A stretch of 64,000 bases of DNA, taken from Mesostigma viride. Lineage: Eukaryota > Streptophyta > Mesostigmatophyceae > Mesostigmatales > Mesostigmataceae. The stretch covers positions 911,431 through 975,430 of the forward strand of contig RPFO01000167.1 in the NCBI GenBank assembly GCA_009746045.1. Reading direction: 5' to 3'. Position numbers and translations under genes: made by a program. This document shows positions 1-11,138 of this stretch, one piece after another (within the stretch, counting starts at the first letter, position 1; each line of letters opens with the position of its first letter). Under the pieces are notes generated by a model that was not told where the DNA came from, searched no databases, and saw only the letters and a program-made list of their open reading frames with translations.

Positions 1-508
1 CTTTTAATAGGTTGTTCGCCCCTGACCCCGTGTACAACGACATGCTAGCTGCTTTGACTGTTGTTTCGTGTTCCCATGAGGGTGCTATGAGTTTATGCCC
101 CAGCCGCGATGCACTCCACGACACCACCTGTATCCATAACGTGTACGAGTGTGGACAGCGTGTCTGTCAAGTCAGCAGATGGATCCAAGCGGATCAAGAC
201 CGCATGCCAGTTCATGGGCACCTCCTGGCTGTCCAGGAGCACATGTTGAGTGTGAAATGCAGAGCCTCGGCGCCATAGACAAGCTGTGTGATGACCAGGC
301 CTACCTTGAGCATGCCATGTCCATGGGGGGATTAGCGAGGACAGCATGGGCCTGCTGAAGGTTGCCATCACCTCAGCAGCCGTAGATGAGAGCAAAACAA
401 ATTGTTATGCTCATGGAGATGATGTGGGACCTGAACAAGGCCAATGCCCCGCCCGAGGCAGTCCTACAGGATGCTCAGGGGCTCTTCGATACTTCGATCC
501 ATGATTAG
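1..508 (+). pseudogene. SIAH-type zinc-finger gene, fragment (copy 0)
   Basis: This is the 3' half of the SIAH-type gene that is intact at 15,385-16,523, truncated by the left window edge and ending at a TAG at 506-508. Several single bases are missing relative to the intact copy, for example within short runs of G, so no single frame reads through. The losses are mostly in base runs, which suggests sequencing error rather than true decay. The fragment points into the palindrome centred at about 882 and mirrors the copy at 1,251-2,383. Confidence 0.8.
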
Positions 509-1250
509 GGTGTGTTGAGACCGTACAGGGTCATAGAGTAGGGGCCAATGAAGCAAGTAGGAATAAAATTTTCTAAATTGAACATTAATACTTTTAAGTA
601 TCCAAGTACAGGCCACGTGGCAGCCAGAAAGCCCGAGGTAGTACAGGTAGTACAGGTAGTTGGCATTGCACTAGAATCGCGGATTCGCGTGCCACCCTGT
701 CCGTACCCACGGGACCCGGCAGGTGACGTCACGAGTACGTAAGGATGACGTCATCTAAAATGCAAAGATCGTCATCTTTACGTCATGATGACGTCAGCAA
801 CCGACGATTCCCCGTGGTTCTCTCCAGGGACCCAAGGGAAACGGCCGTATCGCCCCGAGGGTCCAGGGTTTAGGGACGGAACGGCTTTCCCTAAACCCTG
901 GACCCTCGGGCGATACGGCCGTTTCCCTTGGGTCCTGGAGAGAACCACGGGGAATCGTCGGTTTGCTGACGTCATCATGACGTAAAGATGACGATCTTTG
1001 CATTTAGATGACGTCATCCTTACGTACTCGTGACGTCACCTGCCGGTCCCGTGGGTACGACAGGGTGGCACGCGAATCCGCGATTCTAGTGCAATGCCAA
1101 CTACCTGTACTACCTGTACTACCTCCGCTTTCTGCTGCCACGTGGCCTGTACTTGGATACTTAAAAAGTATTTAATGTTCAATTTAGAAAATTTTATTCC
1201 TACTTGCTTCATTGCCCCTACTCTATGACCCTGTACGGTCTCAACACACC
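509..1250. repeat. Palindrome A1, telomere-like inverted-repeat junction
   Basis: The two halves are near-perfect reverse complements centred at about 882, and the symmetry continues outward through the flanking gene copies. The unpaired centre is about 13 bases (876-888). The innermost arm holds one TTTAGGG / CCCTAAA unit (869-875 and 889-895) and an outward GTCCAGGG. Each arm carries several TGACGTCA palindromes. No gene is supported here. The form resembles a hairpin telomere read through, or a replicative junction between genome ends. Confidence 0.8.
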
Positions 1251-2383
1251 CTAATCATGGATCGAAGTATCGAAGAGCCCCTGAGCATCCTGTAGGACTG
1301 CCTCGGGCGGGGCATTGGCCTTGTTCAGGTCCCACATCATCTCCATGAGCATCAACATCTTTGTCTTTGCCTCCTCATCTACGGCTGCTGAGGTGATGGC
1401 AACCTTCAGCAGGCCCATGCTGTCCTCGCTAATCCCACCCATGGACATGGCATGCTCAAGGTAGGCCTGGTCATCACACAGCTTGTCTATGGCCGCCGAG
1501 GCCTCTGCCATTTCACACTCCAACATGTGCTCCTGGACAGCCAGCGAGGAGTGCCCATGAACTGGCATGCGGTCTTTGATCCGCTTGGACCATCTGCTGA
1601 CTTGACAGACACGCTGTACCCACACTCGTACACGTTATGGATACAGGTGGTGTCGTGGAGTGCCATCGCGGCCTTGGGCATAAACTCATAGCACCCCTCA
1701 TGGAACACGAAACAAAGTCAAAAGCAGCTAGCATGTCGTTGTACACGGGGTCAGGGGCGAACAACCTATTAAAAGTGGACGCTTTCATGTCGAATAGGCG
1801 GTGCACTTGGGGCATTGGAATCTGACTAGCTTATCCGCAAGGCCTGCACGTTGTCGCGATATAAACTTCTCACGACACGCCCCTTCACACATAAAGATCT
1901 TACACGTGTGCCCGTCCGTGTTGCAGACGGCAAGCGTCTTGGGCCGTGTCATTGCACACACAGCATTTCTCCACCAAGTTGCGCGCGTGGCTTGACCGTT
2001 TCTTTGAGGCCTTCAGATTCTTCTCGAGTTCTTGAGCTGCTGGCGTGTCTGCCCGGCATGGGGGCCACCTTGCGAGTGCTTGGGACTGGGACAGGCCGCG
2101 TGGGAGGGGTCCCTGGGTGGCATGTTCAGGAAATCTGCATGTGGATAAGGGCGAACCAGAACGATTTGGGGCGATTCGTTAGAACGATTCAAACGTACAC
2201 ACCAAGACGATTCCGAATACGGACGTAAAGGGGAAAAGACTCACCAAAATCGGCATAGTCCTTGACCCGGTTTGCCACGGCTTGGACCCTGGTGGTGCTT
2301 TTCGTGTAATCAAAGATCGTCGCGCCGATCGCGATTTGCCTCGCTATGGCTGCGGATGAACTAGCAAAGGCGGGACGATTCAT
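1251..2383 (-). pseudogene. SIAH-type zinc-finger gene, frameshifted (copy 1)
   Basis: Second copy of the two-exon SIAH-type gene, with ATG at 2383 and TAG at 1253-1251. The GT-AG intron and all zinc ligands can be followed, but several small indels break the frame. Compared with the intact copy at 15,385-16,523 most differences are single-base losses, so the copy may be functional in reality. It is divergent from the RING gene at 3,125. Confidence 0.8.
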
Positions 2384-3124
2384 GTGGTAGGCCATGGACG
2401 ATTGAATCGTCGACGATTGGATTTTCGCGTGGGTATGGTGGGTCTGGCACGGGATGGATTGTGCCCACTTTGCGAAGTCCGTCGGCCTATATGCCTCTGG
2501 TTTCCCGTGGCCGACGCACTGGAACCACGAGATTGTTTGGACCAATCGCGACCGTAGATTTGGGCCGCGTGGCGAATCGTCGGTTACTGAACTCTGACAA
2601 GATCCCCCGTGGATCGTCGAAATGTGCCACGGGGGTCTGAAAATGTACGGATCGTCGGTCGTAACCGCCGCTGAAAATCCACGTGGACGATTCAGTGTCT
2701 GACAAGATCCCCGTGGATCGCCGATCCGTACCACGTGGGTCTGAATCGTCAGAAATATCCGCGCCAGGGTCTGTCAGAAGTGGCGCGGCGCCGCTGAAAT
2801 CCCGTGCCAATCGGCGGTTATCCACGGGGGACTTGTCAGAATCCACGTGAACTCGTGCCGCGGGCGGCGGATCCACGGCATATTCGGATTTTATTCCGAT
2901 CCTGTCCCGTGGCAGGACGATATGAGCCACGGGATTCGTCTGACAAGCGGAACCGATTCACAGCCACGGGATTTTTGCGACCCACGGGAAAGGGTATAAA
3001 AGCCGAGGCACTCTGCCTCGAAGGTCACCAAACCACGCAAGCATCCCAAGCTCACACAAACTTCTCACCGATCCCAATCGTTTCTTGACGATCCAATCGT
3101 CTCTCTGTACTCGCAATCGTCTCT
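2384..3124. promoter_or_regulatory. Divergent promoter region, SIAH-type / RING genes (copy 1)
   Basis: This is a non-coding spacer between two divergent genes. A TATAAAA at 2,995-3,001 faces the RING gene, about 125 bp before its ATG. The region is crowded with CCCGTGG/CCACGGG and CGATT/AATCG words. It is the same region as 16,524-17,256 and 12,780-13,509. Confidence 0.7.
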
Positions 3125-4757
3125 ATGGCTCGCACCAAGAAGGCAGTCGATTGTGACGCCAACGGCATGCCTTACCACATGCCTCATCCCGCCAACGGGT
3201 GGGATGTCCAGGTCCTGCTATCCTTCTGGCCGGTGCTGCAGGAGGTCCTCAAGGCCCGCAACGATTCCGGTCTTCCCATCATCACCAAGCCCATTCGCCA
3301 GGCCTGCGAGTGGTGCGGCGGCCTGTTCCCGCTGGAGTTCTTCCCCGGCGAGGAGACGGGACATTACACCTTCCACTGCCTGAGCTGCACCAGGAAGTCC
3401 TGGTACGTTTTCTTGCCTTGCTTTTTTCTGCACCGGACTGCCTTTTTTCTGATTCCAAGTGCTTGTTTGTTACCATTGTCACTGACTCGGTCTGGGATAT
3501 TAATGCTATGTGGACTTGTACTTGCAGAACGGCCCCTCCCATCAACCCGAAGGCCCCCCGTGTTAAGTGTGCCAAGTGCGGTCTCAAGGTGGATCTGGCC
3601 AGCTGCCCTCCTGATGAGAACTGGGAGCGGACCCACTGCCGCAAGTGCGTCAACTACGGCTTTGTGATGATGGCTGTCTGCCCACCGCCTCCTCCCACCG
3701 GTGATGACTACAAGCCCCTCACCAAGGAGGAGTGGGCTGAGGGCATGTCCTCTGACGAGAGGAGGAGGTGGAGGAGGAGGAAGAGGAGGACGTGGACGCC
3801 CCTGCTGCCCTGCTTGCCCACGCTGAGGAGCCTGAGCCGGTCACCCCAAGTCCCCTGCTGCCACTGCCACCCCTGCCACCCCTGTCGCCCCCAACGCCCC
3901 CGTGAAGGCCCCTGCCCCTGCTGATGAGGAGGAGGATGACGACCTGAAGGCCGGCAGCGCGAGGAGTTCAAGGCCGCTGCTGCCAAGCGCAGGGCCATGG
4001 AGGACATGCCCCCCTGTGCCAAGAAGGCAGGATGGTGAAGGAGAAGCCCAAGCCCCAGTCCCACCCCAGTCCCAGCCCAAGCCCCAGTCCCAGTACGTCC
4101 GTGCAGCAACGCAACCTCGCAGCCCGTGGTATGGCCACTGGCTTTGCTGGAGTCAAGCACAGCCTCTACGACCTGTCTGCTCGTGGCATCAATTTCCTGA
4201 AGTCTGGGGCCTTGGTCCGAGTGGCAGCGCCCGGTTCCAGCGTGAGGACACCACCCCTGCCCCCAAGGAGGACCACGGCCCCATCAATGCCTATGCGGTG
4301 GTGGCGGACATGAACGCCAAGGATGTCAAGGACCTGGTGGACCTGGTGGCGAGGCAGGAGTCCTGCCAGCTGGAGAGGGGGGTATTGCAAAGGCCATGGG
4401 CTGGTGAGTGCGTGCCCTGCCTGGTGGCAGGGTGTTCCAGAGGGCCGCCAATGACATGGTGGAGATGCTGAAGCCACGGGGGCCAAGAAGAAGTATCACA
4501 AGTGCGACATCTGCGAGAGCTACACCAAGAAGTACCTGTTTTCGGGCATTGCCAGGGGTGCAACGCCCATCCTCACGGTGCCTGCTATGACTGTGTCAAG
4601 GACTTGCTGGCCAAGAAGGTGACCTGAAGGCGCCGGTGATGTGCCCCTTCTGTGCGAACGAGCACCCCAGGGGTGTCTTCCGCAACGAGCTGGATGCCCC
4701 CTTCTTCCGCTTTGACGCGGAGAAGTCCATCCTGGCAGCTGCTCACATGAGCTCTGA
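3125..4757 (+). pseudogene. RING-finger gene, frameshifted (copy 1)
   Basis: Copy of the spliced RING gene that is intact at 17,257-18,910. The start, the intron and the C-terminal RING cysteines can all be recognised. At least six one-base losses break the frame, for example at the AAGGTCCTG donor-side exon end and in the Glu-rich stretch. Most changes shorten a run of identical bases, the signature of uncorrected long reads in a multi-copy region. Treat the broken state as unproven. Confidence 0.8.
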
Positions 4758-5325
4758 GTAGTGGGTTTCCTAGGGTTTTCCTAGTGTTGCTGGCCCATTG
4801 GGAGGCCTTGGTAGGGCCAATACGTCGCCCTTTTGGCACTAAGTGCCCCTGTCTGCTTGTTTCTGTAGTTCAACGTAGTACAGTTTAGTTCAGACTAGTA
4901 TAATTGTAGAATTGTATAGTTCACTTTAAGTAGATGTACTTCATTTTACTTCAAATGACTATAACTTAATGAAAAGTCGTTGCATGTTACTTCCCATTGC
5001 ATTTCTGTAGTATAAATGTAGTACAACTAGTACAAATGCACTTAGATATAGTTCAGATTAGTACAAGTCCATCGAATGTAGTTCAAGTGTATATTCGGTA
5101 TCCGTACTAGGCAAATTTTCGATTCCTGCCCCGAAATTCACTTCGAATGCACAAAGGGTCGAAATTTTCCAAGTCCCACGCGAAATGCGAAATTCCCCGT
5201 GGCAGGCGCCAGCACAGGGGCAAATTTCTAGAAGGTGCATGCATGCGTGAATGCACGGGTGTAATTAATTAAATACCATTTTGCACAGGCAAAAGCCGGC
5301 GGCGTACAGGCTGGGCAAGGCAAAA
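4758..5325. other. Spacer with TAGTTCA/TAGTACA repeats (copy 1)
   Basis: AT-rich non-coding spacer between the RING and coiled-coil genes. A cluster of degenerate TAGTTCA and TAGTACA words runs from about 4,865 to 5,095, followed by a stretch rich in CGAAATT. I see no gene here. It is identical in design to 18,911-19,478 and 10,575-11,138. Confidence 0.7.
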
Positions 5326-6151
5326 ATGGCGGAAAATTTGCTCAGATGCATGGACAGGGCTGGGTGGAAAACAATCTTTGAATGCGTCGGTACCAAATTC
5401 GACCGTGACATGAAGAACATCCTCGCCGAAATCGCGGCCTTGAAGGCAATGCTGCCAGTTGCAGAGGGGACTTTACGCCATGGCAAATCATTCAAGATCG
5501 GTGAGGCCAGCAAGGCCAAATCCGTCGTTGTCAAGAAAGAAGAGAAGGCGGAAAAGAAAGAATTCGAAATCCGGACATCCAGGATGCCAGGATGGTGCTG
5601 GGGAAGGAGGAGGATCTCATCGAGGTGAAGGTGACCTGGAATAACTACGAGCCACCGGCCGACCAGCACCCCGATGTTACGGAGGAGGAGCGCTGGATCT
5701 GGCTGCATGATGTCAACGTCAACTGCGACAGCTCGATGCGCCAGTTCCTCGGCGTGTTTGAGAAGACCAAGTCGAAGCTCAACAAAGAAGATTTACGACT
5801 CCTGCACCAAGCAGCAGGTGGAGGAAGCCTGGGACGAGATCGTGGAGAAGCGCCGCAGCAAGAATGCCAAAAACGCAAGGCCGCGGAAGACACCGACCCG
5901 ATCGCCGAGCTCAAGAAGCAGATGGAGGAGATGAAGAAGGCCCACGTCGAGATGGAGGCCTCGTACCAGATGCGCCTTGACAAGGCCATGGAGGCCTTGA
6001 GGGAGTCCCACAAGAATATCGACGCGTTGGCCAAAAAGGCCAACATGCCTACCATGGACGAAGTGCTCAGGCTGAAGAGTGCATCTAGCCAGGACCAGGG
6101 GGCAGGGCCATCTGGCCAGGACAAGGGGGAGCAGTAGAGGCCAAGCCCTAG
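5326..6151 (+). pseudogene. Coiled-coil gene, frameshifted (copy 1)
   Basis: Copy of the 275-aa coiled-coil gene that is intact at 19,479-20,306, with the same ATG context and ending at TAG 6,149-6,151. A lost base near 5,571, an inserted A near 5,786 and a lost G near 6,130 break the frame. Otherwise the sequence is nearly identical to the intact copy. Confidence 0.8.
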
Positions 6152-6377
6152 ATACGTATGGCTGCTGTGACAGCCTGGAACAATCATGACCAATGCAATG
6201 GCTGCTGTGACAGCCTGAAACACTGATGCATTATTGATATTTGTAATAAAAAATGGATTTTCATGGTGGCATGATGCATGTGTCTATGTTTGTCCCGTGC
6301 CTGGTGTGGCTGTACCACGTAGTTATGCTGTCATCTGTCAACACCCCTGGAGGGTCACCCTGTTGGACCGTAGAGAG
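6152..6377 (+). terminator. 3' flank of coiled-coil gene (copy 1)
   Basis: Contains two direct copies of a GGCTGCTGTGACAGCC element, able to form a short GGCTG/CAGCC stem, then an AATAAA at about 6,245. This matches 20,307-20,405 of the intact copy and is the likely 3'-end region. The shared flank ends at GGACCGTAG, where the tandem array starts. Confidence 0.5.
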
Positions 6378-8871
6378 ATGCAGCCAGCCCCAGGCGTGTC
6401 GCAGACAGTAATCACTACCGTAGGCCGGTGCCGCACCTCGGCGCAGGTTTTTTCAGCTGTGCATGGAGAAAAAACGTGTCTCAATCCAGAGACCCCCGTC
6501 GGTTCATGTCATGCAGCCTAGAAAACTGGAGCGATGGAGCCACAACTAACGGGAAAGCCGCATTCAAATTCGCCTAGCCGGCACGGGTCACAATGGCCGA
6601 CAGGAATATGCAGCCAGCCCAGGCGTGTCGCAGACAGTAATCACTACCGTAGGCCGCGGTGCCGCACCTCGGCGCAGGTTTTTTCAGCTGTGCATGGAGA
6701 AAAAAACGTGTCTCAATCCAGGAACCCCCGTCGGTTCATGTCATGCAGCCTAGAAAACTGGAGCGATGGAGCCACAACTAACGGGAAAGCCGCATTCAAA
6801 TTCGTCTAGCCCACGGGTCACAATTGGCCGACAGGTAGATGCAGCCAGCCCCAGGCGTGTCGCAGACAGTAATCACTACCGTACCGCGGTGCCGCACCTC
6901 GGCGCAGGTTTTTTCAGCTGTGCATGGAGAAAAAAACGTGTCTCAATCCAGGAACCCCCGTCGGTTCATGTCATGCAGCCTAGAAAACTGGAGCGATGGA
7001 GCCACAACTAACGGGAAAGCCGCATTCAAATTCGCCTAGCCCACGGGTCACAATTGGCCGACAGGTAGATGCAGCCAGCCCCAGGCGTGTCGCAGACAGT
7101 AATCACTACCGTAGGCCGCGGTGCCGCACCTCGGCGCAGTTTTTTCAGCTGTGCATGGAGAAAAAAACGTGTCTCAATCCAGGAACCCCGTCGGTTCATG
7201 TCATGCAGCCTAGAAAACTGGAGCGATGGAGCCACAACTAACGGGAAAGCCGCATTCAAATTCGCCTAGCCGGCACGGGTCACAATTGGCCGACAGGTAG
7301 ATGCAGCCAGCCCCAGGCGTGTCGCAGACAGTAATCACTACCGTAGGCCGCGGTGCCGCACCTCGGCGCAGGTTTTTTCAGCTGTGCATGGAGAAAAAAA
7401 ACGTGTCTCAATCCAGAACCCCCGTCGGTTCATGTCATGCAGCCTAGAAAACTGGAGCGATGGAGCCACAACTAACGGGAAAGCCGCATTCAAATTCGCC
7501 TAGCCCACGGGTCACAATTGGCCGACAGGTAGATGCAGCCAGCCCCAGGCGTGTCGCAGACAGTAATCACTACCGTAGGCCGCGTGCCGCACCTCGGCGC
7601 AGGTTTTTTCAGCTGTGCATGGAGAAAAAAACGTGTCTCAATCCAGGAACCCCCGTCGGTTCATGTCATGCAGCCTAGAAAACTGGAGCGATGGAGCCAC
7701 AACTAACGGGAAAGCCGCATTCAAATTCGCCTAGCCCACGGGTCACAATTGGCCGACAGGTAGATGCAGCCAGCCCCAGGCGTGTCGCAGACAGTAATCA
7801 CTACCGTAGGCCGCGTGCCGCACCTCGGCGCAGGTTTTTTCAGCTGTGCATGGAGAAAAAAACGTGTCTCAATCCAGGAACCCCCGTCGGTTCATGTCAT
7901 GCAGCCTAGAAAACTGGAGCGATGGAGCCACAACTAACGGGAAAGCCGCATTCAAATTCGCCTAGCCCACGGGTCACAATTGGCCGACAGGTAGATGCAG
8001 CCAGCCCCAGGCGTGTCGCAGACAGTAATACACCGTAGGCCGCGGTGCCGCACCTCGGCGCAGGTTTTTTCAGCTGTGCATGGAGAAAAAAACGTGTCTC
8101 AATCCAGGAACCCCCGTCGGTTCATGTCATGCAGCCTAGAAAACTGGAGCGATGGAGCCACAACTAACGGGAAAGCCGCATTCAAATTCGCCTAGCCCAC
8201 GGGTCACAATTGGCCGACAGGTAGATGCAGCCAGCCCCAGGCGTGTCGCAGACAGTAATCACTACCGTAGGCCGCGGTGCCGCACCTCGGCGCAGTTTTT
8301 TTCAGCTGTGCATGAGAAAAAAAACGTGTCTCAATCCAGGAACCCCCGTCGGTTCATGTCATGCAGCCTAGAAAACTGGAGCGATGGAGCCACAACTAAC
8401 GGGAAAGCCGCATTCAAATTCGCCTAGCCCACGGGTCACAATTGGCCGACAGGTAGATGCAGCCAGCCCCAGGTGTCGCAGACAGTAATCACTACCGTAG
8501 GCCGCGGTGCCGCACCTCGGCGCAGGTTTTTTTCAGCTGTGCATGGAGAAAAAAACGTGTCTCAATCCAGGAACCCCCGTCGGTTCATGTCATGCAGCCT
8601 AGAAAACTGGAGCGATGGAGCCACAACTAACGGAAAGCCGCATTCAAATTCGCCTAGCCCACGGGTCACAATTGGCCGACAGGTAGATGCAGCCAGCCCC
8701 AGGCGTGTCGCAGACAGTAATCACTACCGTAGGCCGCGGTGCCGCACCTCGGCGCAGGTTTTTCAGCTGTGCATGGAGAAAAAAACGTGTCTCAATCCAG
8801 GAACCCCCGTCGGTTCATGTCATGCAGCCTAGAAAACTGGAGCGATGGAGCCACAACTAACGGGAAAGCCG
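6378..8871. repeat. 231-bp tandem array, 11 units
   Basis: Ten full units and one truncated unit of 230-232 bp begin with ATGCAGCCAGCCC at 6378, 6608, 6839, 7069, 7301, 7533, 7764, 7995, 8225, 8457 and 8687. Each contains a fixed GTTTTTTCAGCTGTGCATGG core and an A-run. Length differences come mainly from homopolymers. Short open frames of 60-119 codons recur but every frame is closed within a unit, so I call it non-coding. There are no variable spacers, so it is not a CRISPR array. Possible roles are subtelomeric satellite, replication or packaging element. Confidence 0.9.
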
Positions 8872-8899
8872 ATCATGGCGAATGAATGCGGCTTTCCCG
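8861..8899. repeat. Palindrome B, inversion point of the tandem array
   Basis: The arm CGGGAAAGCCG (8,861-8,871) is mirrored by CGGCTTTCCCG (8,889-8,899) around a 17-base centre. From here the 231-bp units continue on the opposite strand. Unlike palindrome A the break is inside a satellite unit, as expected for a fold-back recombination or an assembly join. Confidence 0.85.
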
Positions 8900-9539
8900 T
8901 TAGTTGTGGCTCCATCGCTCCAGTTTCTAGGCTGCATGACATGAACCGACGGGGGTTCCTGGATTGAGACACGTTTTTTTTCCATGCACAGCTGAAAAAA
9001 CCTGCGCCGAGGTGCGGCACCGCGGCCTACGGTAGTGATTACTGTCTGCGACACGCCTGGGGCTGGCTGCATCTACCTGTCGGCCAATTGTGACCCGTGG
9101 GCTAGACGAATTTGAATGCGGCTTTCCCGTTAGTTGTGGCTCCATCGCTCCAGTTTTCTAGGCTGCATGACATGAACCGACGGGGGTTCCTGGATTGAGA
9201 CACGTTTTTTTTCTCCATGCACAGCTGAAAAAACCTGCGCCGAGGTGCGGCACCGCGGCCTACGGTAGTGATTACTGTCTGCGACACGCCTGGGGCTGGC
9301 TGCATCTACCTGTCGGCCAATTGTGACCCGTGCCGGCTAGGCGAATTTGAATGCGGCTTTCCCGTTAGTTGTGGCTCCATCGCTCCAGTTTTCTAGGCTG
9401 CATGACATGAACCGACGGGGGTTCCTGGATTGAGACACGTTTTTTTCTCCATGCACAGCTGAAAAAACCTGCGCCGAGGTGCGGCACCGCGGCCTACGGT
9501 AGTGATTACTGTCTGCGACACGCCTGGGGCTGGCTGCAT
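8889..9539. repeat. 231-bp tandem array, inverted, 3 units
   Basis: One truncated and two full units of the same satellite on the minus strand, with unit ends at 9,072, 9,305 and 9,539. The array then joins the 3' flank of the inverted coiled-coil gene. There are only three units here against eleven on the other side of palindrome B. Confidence 0.9.
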
Positions 9540-9766
9540 CTACCTCTACGGTCCAACAGGGTGACCCTCCAGGGGTGTTGACAGATGACAGCATAACTAC
9601 GTGGTACAGCCACACCAGGCACGGGACAAACATAGACACATGCATCATGCCACCATGAAAATCCATTTTTATTACAAATATCAATAATGCATCAGTGTTT
9701 CAGGCTGTCACAGCAGCCATTGCATTGGTCATGATTGTTCCAGGCTGTCACAGCAGCCATACGTAT

Positions 9767-10574
9767 CTAGGGCTTGGCCTCTACTGCCTCCCCCTTGTCC
9801 TGGCCAGATGGCCCTGCCCCCTGGTCCTGGCTAGATGCACTCTTCAGCCTGAGCACTTCGTCCATGGTAGGCATGTTGGCCTTTTTGGCCAACGCGTCGA
9901 TATTCTTGTGGGACTCCCTCAAGGCCTCCATGGCCTCGTCAAGGCGCATCTGGTAGGAGGCCTCCATCTCGACGTGGGCCTTCTTCATCTCCTCCATCTG
10001 CTTCTTGAGCTCGGCGATCGGGTCGGTGTCTCCGCGGCCTTGCGTTTCTTGGATTCTTGCTGCGGCGCTTCTCCACGATCTCGTCCCAGGCTCCTCCACC
10101 TGCTGCTGTGGTGCAGGAGTCGTAAATCTTCTTGTTGAGCTTCGACTTGGTCTTCTCAAACACGCTGAGGAACTGGCGCATCGGCTGTCGCAGTTGACGT
10201 TGACATCGTGCAGCCAGATCCAGCGCTCTCCTCCGTAACATCGGGGTGCTGATCGGCCGGCTCGTAGTTATTCCAGGTCACCTTTACCTCGATGCCTCCT
10301 CCTTCCCGCACCTCCTGGCATCCTGGATGTCCGCGTCGAATTCTTTCTTTCCGCCTTCTCTTCTTTCTTGACAACGACGGATTTGGCCTTGCTGGCCTCA
10401 CCGATCTTGAATGATTTGCCATGGCGTAAAGTCCCCTCTGCAACTGGCAGCGTTGCCTTCAAGGCCGCGATTTCGGCGAGGATGTTCTTAATGTCACGGT
10501 CGAATTTGGTACCGACGCATTCAAAGATTGTTTTCCACCCTGCCTGTCCATGCATCTGAGCAAATTTCCGCCAT
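9767..10574 (-). pseudogene. Coiled-coil gene, frameshifted (copy 2)
   Basis: Inverted copy of the 275-aa coiled-coil gene, with ATG at 10,574 and TAG at 9,769-9,767. The C-terminal coiled coil reads cleanly, but losses near 10,040, 10,190 and 10,310-10,340 break the N-terminal two thirds. Some losses are longer than one base. The two array-side 3' elements are conserved at 9,690-9,760. Confidence 0.8.
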
Positions 10575-11138
10575 TTTCGCTTTGTCCAGCCTGTCCGCCG
10601 CCGGCTTTGCCTGTGCAAAATGGTATTTAATTAATTACACCCGTGCATCACGCACGCATGCACCTTCTAGAATTTTGTCCCTGTGCTGGCGCCTGCCACG
10701 GGGAATTTCGCATTTCGCGTGGGACTTGGAAAATTTCGACCCTTTGTGCATTCGAAGTGAATTTCGGGGCAGGAATCGAAAATATGCCTAGTACGGATAC
10801 CGAATATACACTTGAACTACATTAGATGGACTTGTACTAGATTGAACTACACCTAAGTGCATTTGTACTAATTGTACTACATTTATACTACAGAAATGCA
10901 ATGGGAAGTAACATGCAACGACTTTTCATTAAGTTATAGTCATTTGAAGTAAAATGAAGTACATCTACTTAACTTGAACTATACAATCTACAATTATACT
11001 ACTCTGAACTAAATGTACTACTTTGAACTACAGAAACAAGCAGACAGGGGCACTTAGTGCCAAAAGGGCGACGTATTGGCCCTACCAAGGCCTCCCAAGG
11101 GCCAGCAACACTAGGAAAACCCTAGGAAAACCCACTAC
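10575..11138. other. Spacer with TAGTTCA/TAGTACA repeats (copy 2)
   Basis: Reverse-complement copy of the AT-rich spacer at 18,911-19,478, with the same short repeated words. I see no gene in it. Confidence 0.7.

Noticed and set aside
6378-9539. CRISPR array
   Set aside because: Units are contiguous, 231 bp long and have no variable spacers. The same holds for the 125-bp repeat at 24,367.
6234-9684. Series of 60-119-codon open frames in the satellite array
   Set aside because: They are the same 231-bp unit read in different frames, and each is closed within one unit. Apparent length varies with homopolymer indels, and none has a promoter.
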